Assembly (NCBI RefSeq): GCF_902859935.1
Contig: NZ_CADIKI010000002.1
Location: forward strand, 434,001-498,000
Length of the DNA: 64,000 nucleotides
From: Paraburkholderia fynbosensis
GTDB lineage: Bacteria > Pseudomonadota > Gammaproteobacteria > Burkholderiales > Burkholderiaceae
Reading direction: 5' to 3'
Part shown: piece after piece, positions 24,948 through 34,178 of the stretch
Position numbering within the stretch: the stretch's first letter is position 1
Layout: every line of letters starts with the position of its first letter
Notes under the pieces: generated by a model
Database searches by the model: none
Seen by the model: only the letters and a program-made list of their open reading frames with translations
Told to the model about the DNA's origin: nothing
Position numbers and translations under genes: made by a program

Positions 24948-26105
24948 TCATTTCGAAACAGAGGGAGGCGCGGGAGTCGTGCCGGTTTCGGCTGAGGTCT
25001 GCGGCGCGATGCGCGCGAGAATCCGCAGATCGTCGCCGATCCGGTCGACCGCGTGGAAATTCAGCTTGACACGGCCGTCGAGCGATTCGGGCGCGCCGAG
25101 GTTGAACATGCTCATCGAATCCATGCCGAGCAGACTCGGCGCGAGATAGACGAGCAGTTCGTCGACGCAGTCCTCGCGCAGCAGCGAGCCGTTCAGCTTG
25201 TAGCCTGCCTCGACGTGCAACTCGTTGACGTTGCGCTCGCCGAGCACTTTGAGCAGGCGCGGCAGATCGACCTTGCCGGCCGCGTTCGCCAACGGGATGA
25301 TCTCGGCGCCGCGATCGCGTAACGCGGCCGCCCGATCGGCATGGCGCTGATCGAGATTGCCGCAGAAGATCAGGGTGGGTGCGCCGGCCAGAATCTGTGC
25401 GTCCGGCGGCACGTCGAGCTGACTGTCGATCAGCACGCGTTGTGGCTGACGTGGCGTGTCGACCGCGCGTACCGTCATGCGCGGGTCGTCTTCCCTGACG
25501 GTGCCGATGCCGGTCAGAATCGCCGATGCGCGGGCACGCCATGCATGACCGTCGGCGCGCGCCGTTTCGCCGGTGATCCATTGGCTGATGCCCGACGGCA
25601 AGCCGGTGCGGCCATCCAGCGAGGCCGCCACTTTCATGCGGACCCACGGGCGGCCGCGCGTCATGCGCGACACGAAGCCGATGTTCAATTCATGCGCTTC
25701 GTTCGCAAGCAGCCCGCAACGCACTTCGATGCCGGCGTCGCGCAGCATCGCGAGACCTCGTCCGGACACTTGCGGATTCGGGTCTTCCATTGCCGCGACC
25801 ACGCGCGCGACTTGCGCGTCGACGAGCGCGTTCGCGCACGGCGGCGTGCGGCCGAAGTGGCTGCACGGTTCGAGCGTCACGTAAGCGGTGGCGCCGCGCA
25901 GATCGTGGCCGCGCGAGCGCGCGTCCTTCAACGCGCGAATCTCCGCGTGATCCTGGCCGGCAGGTTGCGTGAAGCCTTCGCCGATCACCTCGCCGTTCTT
26001 GACGAGCACGCAACCTACGCGCGGATTCGGATCGGTGGTGTACATGCCGCGCCTGGCCAACGCGAGCGCGCGTTCCATATGGACGAAGTCGGTTTGCGAA
26101 AACAT
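24948..26105 (-). CDS. ribD: Bifunctional riboflavin deaminase/reductase RibD
   Basis: 385 residues. The N-terminal zinc deaminase has the HAEIRAL motif and ATAYVTLEPCSHFGRTPPCANAL with the second and third zinc ligands. The C-terminal reductase has RPWVRMKVAASLDGRTGL and AILTGIGTVREDDPRMTVR. It performs the second and third steps of riboflavin synthesis. The C-terminus ends in a Pro/Thr-rich tail (TSAETGTTPAPP). It lies 81 bases downstream of hemL and 12 bases upstream of ribE, probably co-transcribed with ribE. I looked for an FMN riboswitch upstream and saw none. Confidence 0.95.
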   Translation of the reverse strand: MFSQTDFVHMERALALARRGMYTTDPNPRVGCVLVKNGEVIGEGFTQPAGQDHAEIRALKDARSRGHDLRGATAYVTLEPCSHFGRTPPCANALVDAQVARVVAAMEDPNPQVSGRGLAMLRDAGIEVRCGLLANEAHELNIGFVSRMTRGRPWVRMKVAASLDGRTGLPSGISQWITGETARADGHAWRARASAILTGIGTVREDDPRMTVRAVDTPRQPQRVLIDSQLDVPPDAQILAGAPTLIFCGNLDQRHADRAAALRDRGAEIIPLANAAGKVDLPRLLKVLGERNVNELHVEAGYKLNGSLLREDCVDELLVYLAPSLLGMDSMSMFNLGAPESLDGRVKLNFHAVDRIGDDLRILARIAPQTSAETGTTPAPPSVSK

Positions 26106-26186
26106 CGGGATCCGGTCGGGTACGGTGGCTAGGCTGTATCGTGTTTCGGTTTCGGCGGTCTTTGCTGCTTCGAAGCCGCGCGGGCC

Positions 26187-27470
26187 TCAGGCCGCGAGCG
26201 ACGCAAAGGCGCCGCGCGCCGCGTCGATCGTGGCGTCGACGATCGCATCGTCGTGAGCGATCGACACGAAGCCCGCCTCATACGCCGACGGCGCGAAGTA
26301 CACGCCCGCGTCGAGCATCTTGTGAAAGAACGCGTTAAAGCGCGGCACGTCGCTCTTCGTGACTTCGGCGAAGCTGCTAGGGATCGACTCGGCGAAGTAG
26401 AGGCCGAACATGCCGCCGAGCGAATCGGCCGCGAACGGCACCTTCGCTTCGCCTGCGACTTGTGCGAGTCCCTGCACGAGGCGTGCGGTGCGTGCCGCGA
26501 GCGTGTCGTAGAAGCCTGGCGCCTGGATCAATTGCAGCGTCTTCAGGCCTGCGGCAACCGCAATCGGATTGCCCGACAGCGTGCCCGCCTGATAGACGCC
26601 GCCGAGCGGCGCGAGGTGAGCCATGATGTCGCGCCGTCCGCCGAAGGCCGCCGCCGGCATGCCGCCGCCGATCACCTTGCCCAGACACGTGAGGTCCGGC
26701 GTGATGCCGTACACCTCTTGCGCGCCGCCGAGCGCCACGCGAAAGCCGCACATCACTTCGTCGAAGATCAGCACCGAGCCGTATTCACTGCATAGGCGGC
26801 GCAACGCCTGCAGGAATTCCGGCGTGGCGCGCACGAGGTTCATGTTGCCCGCGACCGGCTCGACGATCACCGAGGCGATCTCGTTGCCGAACGCCTTGAA
26901 CGCTTCTTCGAGTTCGGCGACGTTGTTGTATTCGAGCACGGTGGTGTGCTTCGCGATGTCCACCGGCACACCCGCCGAGGTCGGATTGCCGAAGGTCAGC
27001 AGGCCCGAGCCGGCTTTGACGAGCAGGCTGTCCGCGTGACCGTGGTAGCAGCCTTCGAACTTGACGATGCGGCTGCGGTTCGTGAAGCCGCGCGCGAGAC
27101 GCAGCGCGCTCATGGTCGCTTCCGTGCCGCTCGACACCATGCGGACCTGTTCGATCGACGGCACGAGCTCGCAAATCTCTTCGGCGATTTCCACTTCCGA
27201 CTCGGTCGGCGCGCCGAACGAAAAGCCGTTGGCCAGCACGCGCTGCACTGCTTCGAGCACTTCCGGGTGAACGTGGCCGAGGATCATCGGGCCCCACGAG
27301 CCGATGTAGTCGGTGTAGCGCTGACCGTCCGCGTCCCAGAAGTAGGGGCCTTGCGCGCGCTCGATAAAGCGCGGCGTGCCGCCGACGGAACGGAAGGCGC
27401 GCACCGGCGAGTTCACGCCGCCAGGAATGGTGCGTTGCGCGCGTTCGAAGAGGAGTTCGTTTTTGGACAT
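26187..27470 (-). CDS. hemL: Glutamate-1-semialdehyde 2,1-aminomutase
   Basis: 427 residues with the start at [11 protein letters not shown] (27470); the open frame extends upstream but without family similarity. PLP-dependent enzyme making 5-aminolevulinate for haem. Signatures are the [13 protein letters not shown]-terminus, [42 protein letters not shown] with the cofactor Asp, the PLP lysine in [10 protein letters not shown], and [10 protein letters not shown]. Transcribed in the same direction as ribD. The 180 bases upstream up to the EVE-like gene show no other feature. Confidence 0.96.
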   Translation of the reverse strand: MSKNELLFERAQRTIPGGVNSPVRAFRSVGGTPRFIERAQGPYFWDADGQRYTDYIGSWGPMILGHVHPEVLEAVQRVLANGFSFGAPTESEVEIAEEICELVPSIEQVRMVSSGTEATMSALRLARGFTNRSRIVKFEGCYHGHADSLLVKAGSGLLTFGNPTSAGVPVDIAKHTTVLEYNNVAELEEAFKAFGNEIASVIVEPVAGNMNLVRATPEFLQALRRLCSEYGSVLIFDEVMCGFRVALGGAQEVYGITPDLTCLGKVIGGGMPAAAFGGRRDIMAHLAPLGGVYQAGTLSGNPIAVAAGLKTLQLIQAPGFYDTLAARTARLVQGLAQVAGEAKVPFAADSLGGMFGLYFAESIPSSFAEVTKSDVPRFNAFFHKMLDAGVYFAPSAYEAGFVSIAHDDAIVDATIDAARGAFASLAA

Positions 27471-27651
27471 GGCGATGGCTGGAATTGGGGTTGCGCAGCG
27501 GCGCAGGCTGCCCGTGGGCGATTCGCGCGATGCTGGGATAGGTGGAGAAATTGTACCGGAGTCGGCGTGAACGGGTCTTGCGGCGGGCCCGATAGCGTCC
27601 TTATGGCGCGGCTCGTGCGCCACGCCTTTTAACTTTGTTGTGCGCGTTTCG

Positions 27652-28257
27652 TCACGCCTTCTTCGCCGTGGTCCGGGTTGCCGGCGCGCGTCTCTGCTTG
27701 CTTGTCGTCTTTGGCTTCGAGTCCTCGGGACTTGGGGCCGTGCGTTGTGCGGCCTTCGCATGCGCCGTGACTTTGCTCGAACGCGTGGGGCCCGCCGGCG
27801 TGTCGAGTTTCGGCGGCTTGCGTTTGCCCGTGAGTTCGGCCCAGCGCTTTTCCAGCGCGCCTTCGGCGATCGGCTTGATCACGGTGCCCGAACTCTGCGC
27901 GTCCCATGTCTGCACGGAGAACGGAAATGTGCGCAACATCTCGCGCGGGATCACCGGTGCTTCGTGCGCGTCGACGAGCCAGTCGTACACGAAGTCGATG
28001 CATAGGCGATAGCCGCGTTTCGTCGCCGGGTCGAGGACTTCATAGGGGGCACGCGTTACGTAACCCGAGCCGAAGATGCCTTTCGGTTGCTGCGCGACGC
28101 GATGCAGGAATACGCGATCGCCCGGCAGGATGCTGCGCGCAAATCCGCAGCCCCACACGTCGCCGACCGCGACGCCCGCGGCGACGCGTTTCGCAACGTC
28201 GGGCAACTCGGGCCACGGCCATTTCTTGGGGCTCCAGATCAGCAGGAAGGCGGTCAT
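27652..28257 (-). CDS. EVE/PUA-like domain protein with basic tail
   Basis: 201 residues. The N-terminal ~130 residues resemble the EVE/PUA-like fold: [42 protein letters not shown], and [18 protein letters not shown]-type domains bind modified bases, often alongside McrBC-type or HNH nucleases, but here the domain is alone. The C-terminal ~65 residues are low-complexity, rich in K, R, T, A and P, which suggests nucleic-acid binding. A role in sensing modified DNA or RNA is inference. It lies upstream of hemL but with its own spacing. Confidence 0.65.
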   Translation of the reverse strand: MTAFLLIWSPKKWPWPELPDVAKRVAAGVAVGDVWGCGFARSILPGDRVFLHRVAQQPKGIFGSGYVTRAPYEVLDPATKRGYRLCIDFVYDWLVDAHEAPVIPREMLRTFPFSVQTWDAQSSGTVIKPIAEGALEKRWAELTGKRKPPKLDTPAGPTRSSKVTAHAKAAQRTAPSPEDSKPKTTSKQRRAPATRTTAKKA

Positions 28258-28441
28258 CGCATGCTCGAAGCAGAATGGATGGGGAAGGGCGTGCCTAGCT
28301 CCTGGCCGCGGCCCGAACGGTCAGGCGGCAGCTTAACCGATCGACGGCGCGCTTGCCGCGCGGTGTCCACCCAGTGGCCGTCCGGCCATGTTCGCGTGTG
28401 GAAACCGGCGAGGCACGGCTAAACACGGTGAGATACGACGC

Positions 28442-28477
28442 GAACGGCCCGAACGGCCCGAACGGCCCGAACGGCGA
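28442..28477. repeat. 9-bp tandem repeat, four copies
   Basis: GAACGGCCC is repeated three times without spacing, followed by a fourth copy ending GCGA. It lies about 120 bases upstream of the Bcr/CflA gene in non-coding DNA. Such units are prone to slippage, and the copy number may vary between strains. Confidence 0.9.
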
Positions 28478-28596
28478 GCACAGCCCAGGCACTCGCAAGC
28501 CGAGCCCGTCGCGTACAATCGGTCCCGATACGTTGCTGCTATCCCGTTCTACCCGCTCTGCTGCCGATGTCGGCGCGGCGCTCCATCCGGATTCCC

Positions 28597-29817
28597 ATGT
28601 CTCACGTCCCCAGAAGCCGGCCAGATGGCCGGCTGATTCTGTTGCTCGGTGCGCTTGCCGCGTGCGGGCCGATTTCCATCGACATGTATTTGCCGAGCCT
28701 GCCCACCATCGCGCAGGCCTTCGCGATCAGCACCGGCGCGGCCCAGGCGACGCTCACCAGTTTCATGTTCGGCTTTTCGATCGGCATGCTGCTGTACGGC
28801 CCGCTGTCTGATACATATGGACGGCGGCCGGTGCTGCTAGGCGGCATCGTCATGTATGCGCTGGCGAGCGTGGCGTGCGCGCTGTCGTTCTCGATCGGCT
28901 CGCTGGTGATGTTCCGCTTCGTGCAGGCGCTCGGCGCGGGCGCGGCGTCGGTGCTCGCGCGTGCGATTGCGCGCGACGCACACGGGCCGACCGATGCCGC
29001 CCGCGTGCTGTCGATGCTCGCGATCGTTACGTCGATCGGTCCGTTGCTCGCGCCGCTGATCGGCGGACAGCTACTGCTGCTCGGCGGCTGGCGCGTGGTG
29101 TTCGTCGTGCTGACGCTGTTCGGCGCGGTGTGCGCGGTGACCGCTTTCTTCAAGGTGCCGGAAACCTGGCCGCGCGAGAAGCGCGCGCAGTCGGCGCTGC
29201 TGAAATCGTTCGGCGCGTACGGCAAGCTGCTGCGCGATCCGGTGGCGTGGGGGCACATGCTGTGCGGCGGCATGGCGTTCGCATCGATGTTCGCCTACAT
29301 CACGGCGACGCCGTTCGTGTACATCGAGTATTTCCACGTGTCGGCGCAGCATTACGGGTTCCTGTTCGCGTTGAATATCGTCGGCATCATGTTCGGCAAC
29401 TTTCTGAACACGCGTCTGGTCGGCCGGCTCGGCTCGCTGCCGATCATCTCCTTTGCGGCGACCGTGAGCTGTGTGGCTTCGCTGTTCGTCTGCCTCGTAT
29501 CGCTGACCGGGTGGGGCGGCTTGTGGTCGATCGTGTTCGGTCTGTTCTTCGTGGTGGGCGTGGTGGGTGTGCTGTCCGCCAATTGCACGACCGATCTGAT
29601 GCACCGTTATCCGCTGAATGCCGGCGCTGCGGCCGCTGTGTTCGGCGCGGTGCAACTGGCGCTCGGCGCATTGTCGAGTCTGGCGGTCGGACTATGGCAG
29701 GACGGTTCGCCGAGAGGCATGGGCATCGTGGTCGGCGTCGCCGGTTCGTTGTGTTATGTCGGGCGGATGCTGGTCGTCCGGTGGCATGGGACGAAGGCGC
29801 CTGCGGCGGTCGTGTGA
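28597..29817 (+). CDS. Bcr/CflA family drug-resistance MFS transporter
   Basis: 406 residues, 12 predicted membrane helices, proton-driven efflux. The helix 1 signature LLLGALAACGPISIDMYLPSLP is typical of Bcr/CflA, as is the loop 2-3 motif YGPLSDTYGRRPVLLGG. The antiporter motif C-like region follows (TSIGPLLAPLIGGQLL). Start chosen at ATG 28597 (MSHVPRSRPDGR). No regulator is adjacent. Substrates cannot be predicted; relatives export bicyclomycin, sulfonamides or chloramphenicol. Confidence 0.9.
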   Translation: MSHVPRSRPDGRLILLLGALAACGPISIDMYLPSLPTIAQAFAISTGAAQATLTSFMFGFSIGMLLYGPLSDTYGRRPVLLGGIVMYALASVACALSFSIGSLVMFRFVQALGAGAASVLARAIARDAHGPTDAARVLSMLAIVTSIGPLLAPLIGGQLLLLGGWRVVFVVLTLFGAVCAVTAFFKVPETWPREKRAQSALLKSFGAYGKLLRDPVAWGHMLCGGMAFASMFAYITATPFVYIEYFHVSAQHYGFLFALNIVGIMFGNFLNTRLVGRLGSLPIISFAATVSCVASLFVCLVSLTGWGGLWSIVFGLFFVVGVVGVLSANCTTDLMHRYPLNAGAAAAVFGAVQLALGALSSLAVGLWQDGSPRGMGIVVGVAGSLCYVGRMLVVRWHGTKAPAAVV

Positions 29818-30011
29818 CGGTTGCCACGAGGTTTCGGCCGAGGTTGCCTGAGCCTTGCCCGAGGCGAACCCGATAGATCGCCGGCATGACACATCCGTTC
29901 GTCGCTCGCAACCGGGCGTCTCTACGGAAAACACCAGGTGTTGCGTGCGCGCGACCTTGCGTTTCAAATTGCATTGCTATGATGGCGTCACTGTTCCTCG
30001 GAGCGGCAATC

Positions 30012-30242
30012 ATGGCGATCAGAGACTTGATGAATGGCGAACGGCAGCATGCGGCTTTCGCCGAAGCGCAGAAGCTGGCCGACAGCGGCGCTTATCACGA
30101 TTACACGGACATCGAATACGTCTTGCGCTTTGATTATGGGTTGACCGATGTATCGGCGCTGCTCGACAGTCAGCCGATGCATCGCGACCTGAATCGCCGT
30201 TGCGCGGACGCGCGCGAAAAGCTGGAGACGCTCAGCGCGTGA
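30012..30242 (+). CDS. Small hypothetical protein, 76 aa
   Basis: Start at ATG 30012 (MAIRDLMNGERQHAAF), with GGAG eight bases upstream; the frame is open further upstream but reads as non-coding. The product is a hydrophilic, probably all-helical protein: EAQKLADSGAYHDYTDIEYV, then LRFDYGLTDVSALLDSQ, then a charged C-terminus. I do not recognise the family with certainty. It lies between the MFS gene and ridA on the same strand. Confidence 0.6.
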   Translation: MAIRDLMNGERQHAAFAEAQKLADSGAYHDYTDIEYVLRFDYGLTDVSALLDSQPMHRDLNRRCADAREKLETLSA

Positions 30243-30393
30243 CGGGGCGGTGGGCGGACTCGTTGGTCGATGCGTGTGAGCGGTGCCGGATGCTGGTTGG
30301 TTCGTGGCGCGCAACCTCGTGCAGCGAATGCGGCGGCTTCCATTCGCTATGGCCGCGGGTTGCGTGACCCTTCGTCACCATTGGAGTGAATTC

Positions 30394-30798
30394 ATGGCGG
30401 ATAGCCAGCAGGAACCACGTCTACCAAAGACGGACAATCCCTCTACGCTTGCAAAACCAGGTGGTTATTACAGCCACGTCGCGATAGCAAACGGCTTCGT
30501 GTTCGTCTCCGGGCAATTGCCGATCAACGCGCAAGGCGACAAGCTCGCCGATGCGTCGTTCGAAGCGCAGGCCGAACAGGTTCTGGCGAACGTGCAGGCC
30601 GCTCTCGACAGCGCCGGCAGTAGCATCGCGCAACTCGTGCAGGTGCGCGTCTATATCGTCGATGTCGAACACTGGATGAGCTTCAACCAGATCTACACTC
30701 GCTGGGCTGGTGAAGCACGGCCCGCACGTGCCGTCGTGCCGGTGCCCCAACTGCACTATGGATTCAAGATCGAAATCGAGGCGACTGCGCTGGTTTAG
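30394..30798 (+). CDS. RidA family enamine/imine deaminase
   Basis: 134 residues from ATG 30394, with GGAG eight bases upstream. RidA proteins form trimers that hydrolyse reactive 2-aminoacrylate intermediates. Seen: GGYYSHVAIANGFVFVSGQLP (family N-terminal strand), EQVLANVQAALDSAG, and PARAVVPVPQLHYGFKIEIEA carrying the conserved Arg and the final Glu. The N-terminus is ~10 residues longer than minimal RidA. A strong bidirectional terminator follows, then the tRNA-Ser island. Confidence 0.9.
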   Translation: MADSQQEPRLPKTDNPSTLAKPGGYYSHVAIANGFVFVSGQLPINAQGDKLADASFEAQAEQVLANVQAALDSAGSSIAQLVQVRVYIVDVEHWMSFNQIYTRWAGEARPARAVVPVPQLHYGFKIEIEATALV

Positions 30799-30839
30799 AT
30801 CGTGGTGTTTGCGCCGCAGCGTGACCGCACGCGGCACAA

Positions 30840-30869
30840 ACGAAAAACGGGCCAATTGGCCCGTTTCGT
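30840..30869 (+). terminator. Bidirectional intrinsic terminator
   Basis: AAACGGGCC and GGCCCGTTT flank AATT as a perfect palindrome, with A-rich sequence before it. It closes the ridA transcript just outside the island boundary. Confidence 0.85.
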
Positions 30870-30876
30870 GATGACT

Positions 30877-30890
30877 TGGCGGAGGCGGTG
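30877..30890. repeat. Distal attachment-site copy of the tRNA-Ser 3' end
   Basis: TGGCGGAGGCGGTG, identical to the last 14 bases (including CCA) of tRNA-Ser on the minus strand at 35392-35405. The bases on either side differ, so the identity block is short. Confidence 0.75.
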
Positions 30891-30940
30891 TTCGCCAATA
30901 AGGCCGCCTAGCAAGGGATTGTGGGCGAGATTGGCGATTC

Positions 30941-30961
30941 GTCCACCATCCAGTCCACCAT
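30941..30961. repeat. 21-bp repeat, left copy (probable integrase arm site)
   Basis: Two GTCCACCA units joined by TCCA, followed by a T. An identical 21-mer is at 35237-35257 near the other island end. In a circular form the two copies would flank the joined core about equally, as arm-type sites do. Confidence 0.65.
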
Positions 30962-31033
30962 CCGCTGCTGTGCCCTTCAGAGGTCAGCGCAGGCGCCGTA
31001 AACGTCTGTGTTACCAACCTACTGAAAAGAAAA

Positions 31034-31345
31034 ATGAGAAGACTCTGTTGCGTGATACTGTCCGTTATGGCCCTGACCGGCTGCTCTGATGGCCACTTGA
31101 AAGTGAGTTTGGGAACCAACCCGTACTCGACCAGCATGCCTCAACTGCGTATCACCGCGGTCGAACAAGGGATGGTCCTTCGAGGCGTCAAAATAAATGA
31201 CGGAGATTGCAACCTAGCCCCGCTGGAGTTCTTCCCAAGACGATTGTTTGTCGACAGGGCGGAAACGGTCAACGTTGCGGGAGAATGCGTCGTGAAAAAA
31301 GCAGAGATCACAACGGCGGACGGGACGTACTCGTTCCGGTTTTAA
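31034..31345 (+). CDS. Small predicted lipoprotein
   Basis: 103 residues. The N-terminus MRRLCCVILSVMALTGCSDG is a lipoprotein signal with lipobox LTGC, so the mature protein should be lipid-anchored. The rest is ~80 residues, mostly beta, with two further cysteines (DCNLAP and GECVVKK) that could form a disulfide. I do not recognise the family. It lies alone on the plus strand inside the tRNA-Ser island; an immunity or surface-exclusion role would suit the toxin context but is only a guess. A GC hairpin follows at 31414-31442. Confidence 0.65.
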   Translation: MRRLCCVILSVMALTGCSDGHLKVSLGTNPYSTSMPQLRITAVEQGMVLRGVKINDGDCNLAPLEFFPRRLFVDRAETVNVAGECVVKKAEITTADGTYSFRF

Positions 31346-31542
31346 AGCCGGCCCCGATCGGCGCCGCGGCGACTGACCTTTAACACCTCTTGCCGCCATC
31401 GAAACCGCATCAAAGCCCCGCAGCGCAATGCGAAGGGGCTGATTAACGCGTGTTAATGGCCTTAACAAAATCGCTGAAGGGGAAAATTTTCTGCGCGTGC
31501 GAGAACGTGCGGTCTAGGCCGGCTCAGGCCGACGAAGATTCC

Positions 31543-32079
31543 TCATAGCCCTGGCGTCGGCGCGCTGCCGCGGCGCCTCTTTGGATCATCCCAGCGAACG
31601 TGATAAGAGCCCTTCATGTCCGGGTTGCCCTCGTGGAATTCGCGCCACACCTCCGTCGGCGTACGCCCCGGCATCAAATGACTCTGGGCATGAACGTGCG
31701 CGCCGCCCTTGAAATGATTTTCAGCAACGTTGGTATCGCGTTGATCGAAGTAGAAGAAGGTCCATCTCGTATGGTCGGGTAGATAGAACATGTGTCCAAC
31801 GAGAAAGCGGCGCTCTTCGAACGTCTGCGTGATCTTTCCGAACGCCTTCAATGCAACCGGGTTGAGTCTGCCAACCCCGTTCGTCGCGATGGCTCTGCGA
31901 TCGTCTTCGGTCAGGTCGAGGTGGGGAGGCAAGAAGTCACGATGCGAGATCTGATGGAGCCAAGGCAGTATTCCAGCGTCACACGCGACGACGATATTCA
32001 CAAAGTCGCTGACGTTAATTGTCTTGTCACGGCAAAGCTTCTTCACGTCCTTCAGTTTTTTGGAGAGGAGCAAATCCAT
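31543..32079 (-). CDS. Hypothetical protein in the tRNA-Ser island
   Basis: 178 residues starting at MDLLLSKKL (32079); a TTG at 32091 is possible. No known domain. The N-terminus is helical with a cluster of basic residues (KKLKDVKKLCRDK). The C-terminal half is rich in aromatic residues, His and Arg: GHMFYLPDHTRWTFFYFDQ, NHFKGGAHVHAQSHL, and GSYHVRWDDPKRRR. The His cluster could be a metal or catalytic site, but nothing confirms it. The gene is on the same strand as the toxin/immunity pair upstream, from which a 445-base gap separates it. Confidence 0.55.
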   Translation of the reverse strand: MDLLLSKKLKDVKKLCRDKTINVSDFVNIVVACDAGILPWLHQISHRDFLPPHLDLTEDDRRAIATNGVGRLNPVALKAFGKITQTFEERRFLVGHMFYLPDHTRWTFFYFDQRDTNVAENHFKGGAHVHAQSHLMPGRTPTEVWREFHEGNPDMKGSYHVRWDDPKRRRGSAPTPGL

Positions 32080-32271
32080 GATTATCTGCAATCCGGCCGG
32101 ACTACCTCGTTCGATGTGGTTTGTTCTTTGTCATCACTGACGTCTGACGGGGATGGAATATGGTGGATATTAAATTTTATTTTTCGCGGGCGTGGAAATT
32201 TGACGAACTGGTCGGTCCCGGGCTGGCATGCCCCCGACTTTGCCTACACCCCTTGGGTGCGGCCAATGAAA

Positions 32272-32301
32272 GAGCCGCGCCAAGAACGTCTGGCGCGGCT
32301 C
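32272..32301. terminator. Perfect 11-bp stem hairpin in the island
   Basis: GAGCCGCGCCA and TGGCGCGGCTC pair around an 8-base loop. It has no long T run on either side, so it may be a weak terminator or a protein-binding site. The surrounding 32,080-32,524 shows no gene. Confidence 0.5.
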
Positions 32302-32524
32302 AGTGCCGGTGCCTCAGGTAAGGCCGGCGGGGACTCGCGTTGCCCCCGGCACATCCCGGCTCGCCATGGCTCGCCTCTGACGTAAGGGTGTCTCTTACAT
32401 CATAGGCTGCATGGTGACGCGTACTTGTGCATTATCAATTGCTATCAATCGTGCGGCCGGGGACCTGGCGGTGCGTGGGGTGATCGGTCAGGCGTGCGTG
32501 AGAGGGCAAGGTAAAGCACGCGTC

Positions 32525-32962
32525 CTATCGGTATTCGTCAATCTCAATGGTGCCGCCCATGGCTTCCATCATTGCCCGAATGTCATCAGGCACGTCGGGC
32601 ACGCGGTCGCCGGTCTCGTTGTCCCAATAGCAGAAGAAACGCATCTGTGCGCCTTTGTTTGCGAGTAGCTGGCGCAAGTCGTCTCGCGGCAAATTCAGGC
32701 GATCAATGAGATAGCGGAGATGCGGTTCTAGCGAGTCGCTACGAATGGCGGCCTTGCTTTTCACCCCCCACACGCCGGTACGCCCCGGCACCCTGCTCAA
32801 GCGCCCCGACGGAGTCATAAAAGGCTTGCCCTTGACTATCGCCGTGTCCGGCGGAACGCCGAAATATCTAGTCCAAACTTCGGGATCCAAATCATCCCCG
32901 GCTATCGAAAATGATGCATGTGCGAGTTGATGTGCGTTCATCGTATGAAGGTCAGTTTGCAT
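32525..32962 (-). CDS. DUF4279-like protein, probable immunity factor
   Basis: 145 residues from ATG 32962, overlapping the stop of the upstream toxin-like gene by 11 bases; a start at 32941 is also plausible. It shows DUF4279-type features: HASFSIAGDDLDPEVWTRYFG near the N-terminus (G-D-D-L-D-P), PGRTGVWGVKS in the middle, and a C-terminal helix after RFFCYWDNETGDRVP. DUF4279 proteins are often found next to polymorphic toxins and are thought to be cognate immunity proteins. Position and overlap support that role here, but it is inference. Confidence 0.7.
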   Translation of the reverse strand: MQTDLHTMNAHQLAHASFSIAGDDLDPEVWTRYFGVPPDTAIVKGKPFMTPSGRLSRVPGRTGVWGVKSKAAIRSDSLEPHLRYLIDRLNLPRDDLRQLLANKGAQMRFFCYWDNETGDRVPDVPDDIRAMMEAMGGTIEIDEYR

Positions 32963-33977
32963 AGTCGTGCATATTGCCGATGATGTTTTTCCTAAATTCA
33001 ACGTCCCCACTATCGTGCCAAATGACATTGTCATCGCCTCGCAGCTTGAGGTCGTCTTTCATCGCATGGACCATGTCGCCAAACGTGTCGCGGTCGTATC
33101 CGAGCATTTTTGCCGCGTAGTTTGGATTGTTTGTTCTAGCCGCCAGCTCTTCCACGTCACCGCTCACGGCATCCGGGGTGTACTCGAAAGGCTGCGCGTC
33201 GCCGAGTGGCGTCGAGGTGTCGTTGCCCGATTCTGCGAACCCATCGGCCACGCCGTCATCTTTATCCATATCCATATCCGTGTCGCCGCCGACAAGCGCG
33301 CCGGCCACGGCCTCCACTATCCCAAGCAGGCCACCGCCACTGCTGCTGCGGCTGCCGGTCATCGCGGCGCGCGCGGCTATCCGTCTCACCTCGATGGTAG
33401 CGGGATCGTACGGGCCGGACAGGACCGGCTCGCCGTTGAATGAGGCGGTGCCGGGAGGGAACAGATTGGGTGAGCGGCTCCAGTAGGTTCCACCTCCACC
33501 CCCCGACGCCGGCCAGCGCAGCGGTGCTGGGCTGGGGCTGTACACACGGGCCAGCCCCGAGTGCCGATCGCGATGGACCACCGGCATCAGGCGTTCGTCC
33601 GCGACGGCTCGCCTGAGAACGCGCTCGATGCCGGCATTGTCGGTCGGCAGGTTCCAGTGCGGGAGACCCAGCGCATCCCTGACATAGGTCTGGATTTCGC
33701 GTAGAGCCTGACCGCCCGTGATCGTTCGAAGATCCCAGCGTGGCCGGAAATACCGGTCGAAGTCTTTCCGGTCCTGTTCAAGCTGCCTGCGCGCGTCTTC
33801 TTCTTCGTCCCGCCTGGCGTCCCTCATGAACGACGACCAGCCTCGCGAGCGGCGGCTATCACGATCCCAGGACAGGTGACTGCACCGTTCCCGCTCCATG
33901 CTGTGATACTGGCTGGCGGGATGCAGTGTGCATTGCCAGCCGCACTCCAGCGGAATTTCGAGCGTGTTCCGAGACAT
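32952..33977 (-). CDS. Polymorphic toxin-like protein, modular
   Basis: 341 residues with a modular look. The N-terminal ~75 residues include LECGWQCTLHPAS and a charged helix. Residues ~80-150 form a domain with VRDALGLPHWNLPTDNAGIE, recalling short accessory domains of contact- or type VI-delivered toxins. A Gly/Ser-rich linker follows (ASGGGGGTYW, then SRSSSGGGLLGIVEAVAGA). The last ~60 residues (NYAAKMLGYDRDTFGDMVHA, then DDNVIWHDSGDVEF) resemble a C-terminal toxin tip seen in polymorphic toxins. Its activity is unknown. No PAAR, VgrG or Rhs repeat is present, so delivery is unclear. The gene overlaps its presumed immunity gene. Confidence 0.6.
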   Translation of the reverse strand: MSRNTLEIPLECGWQCTLHPASQYHSMERERCSHLSWDRDSRRSRGWSSFMRDARRDEEEDARRQLEQDRKDFDRYFRPRWDLRTITGGQALREIQTYVRDALGLPHWNLPTDNAGIERVLRRAVADERLMPVVHRDRHSGLARVYSPSPAPLRWPASGGGGGTYWSRSPNLFPPGTASFNGEPVLSGPYDPATIEVRRIAARAAMTGSRSSSGGGLLGIVEAVAGALVGGDTDMDMDKDDGVADGFAESGNDTSTPLGDAQPFEYTPDAVSGDVEELAARTNNPNYAAKMLGYDRDTFGDMVHAMKDDLKLRGDDNVIWHDSGDVEFRKNIIGNMHDYAN

Positions 33978-34115
33978 ATGGAGATCTCTGTTTTTGTGAC
34001 GGCGTAAAACTAGCAGATGATCGCAGCGCTATGTTTTTGGGATAGACCCTTGCCAGAAATCTTCACGGGCCAGTCTCGATCGCCGCATGAAACGGTTGTC
34101 CGGTCCGGACTCGAA

Positions 34116-34141
34116 ACGAAAACCGGCCCTTGGGGGCCGGC
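34116..34141 (-). terminator. Intrinsic terminator beyond the broken integrase
   Basis: On the minus strand GCCGGCCC-CCAA-GGGCCGGTTTTC: a GGCC-rich stem followed by T residues, about 40 bases past the truncated integrase frame. Confidence 0.7.
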
Positions 34142-34178
34142 TGCACTGCTTATCTGAGGCGTACAGAGACGCGAGTAC

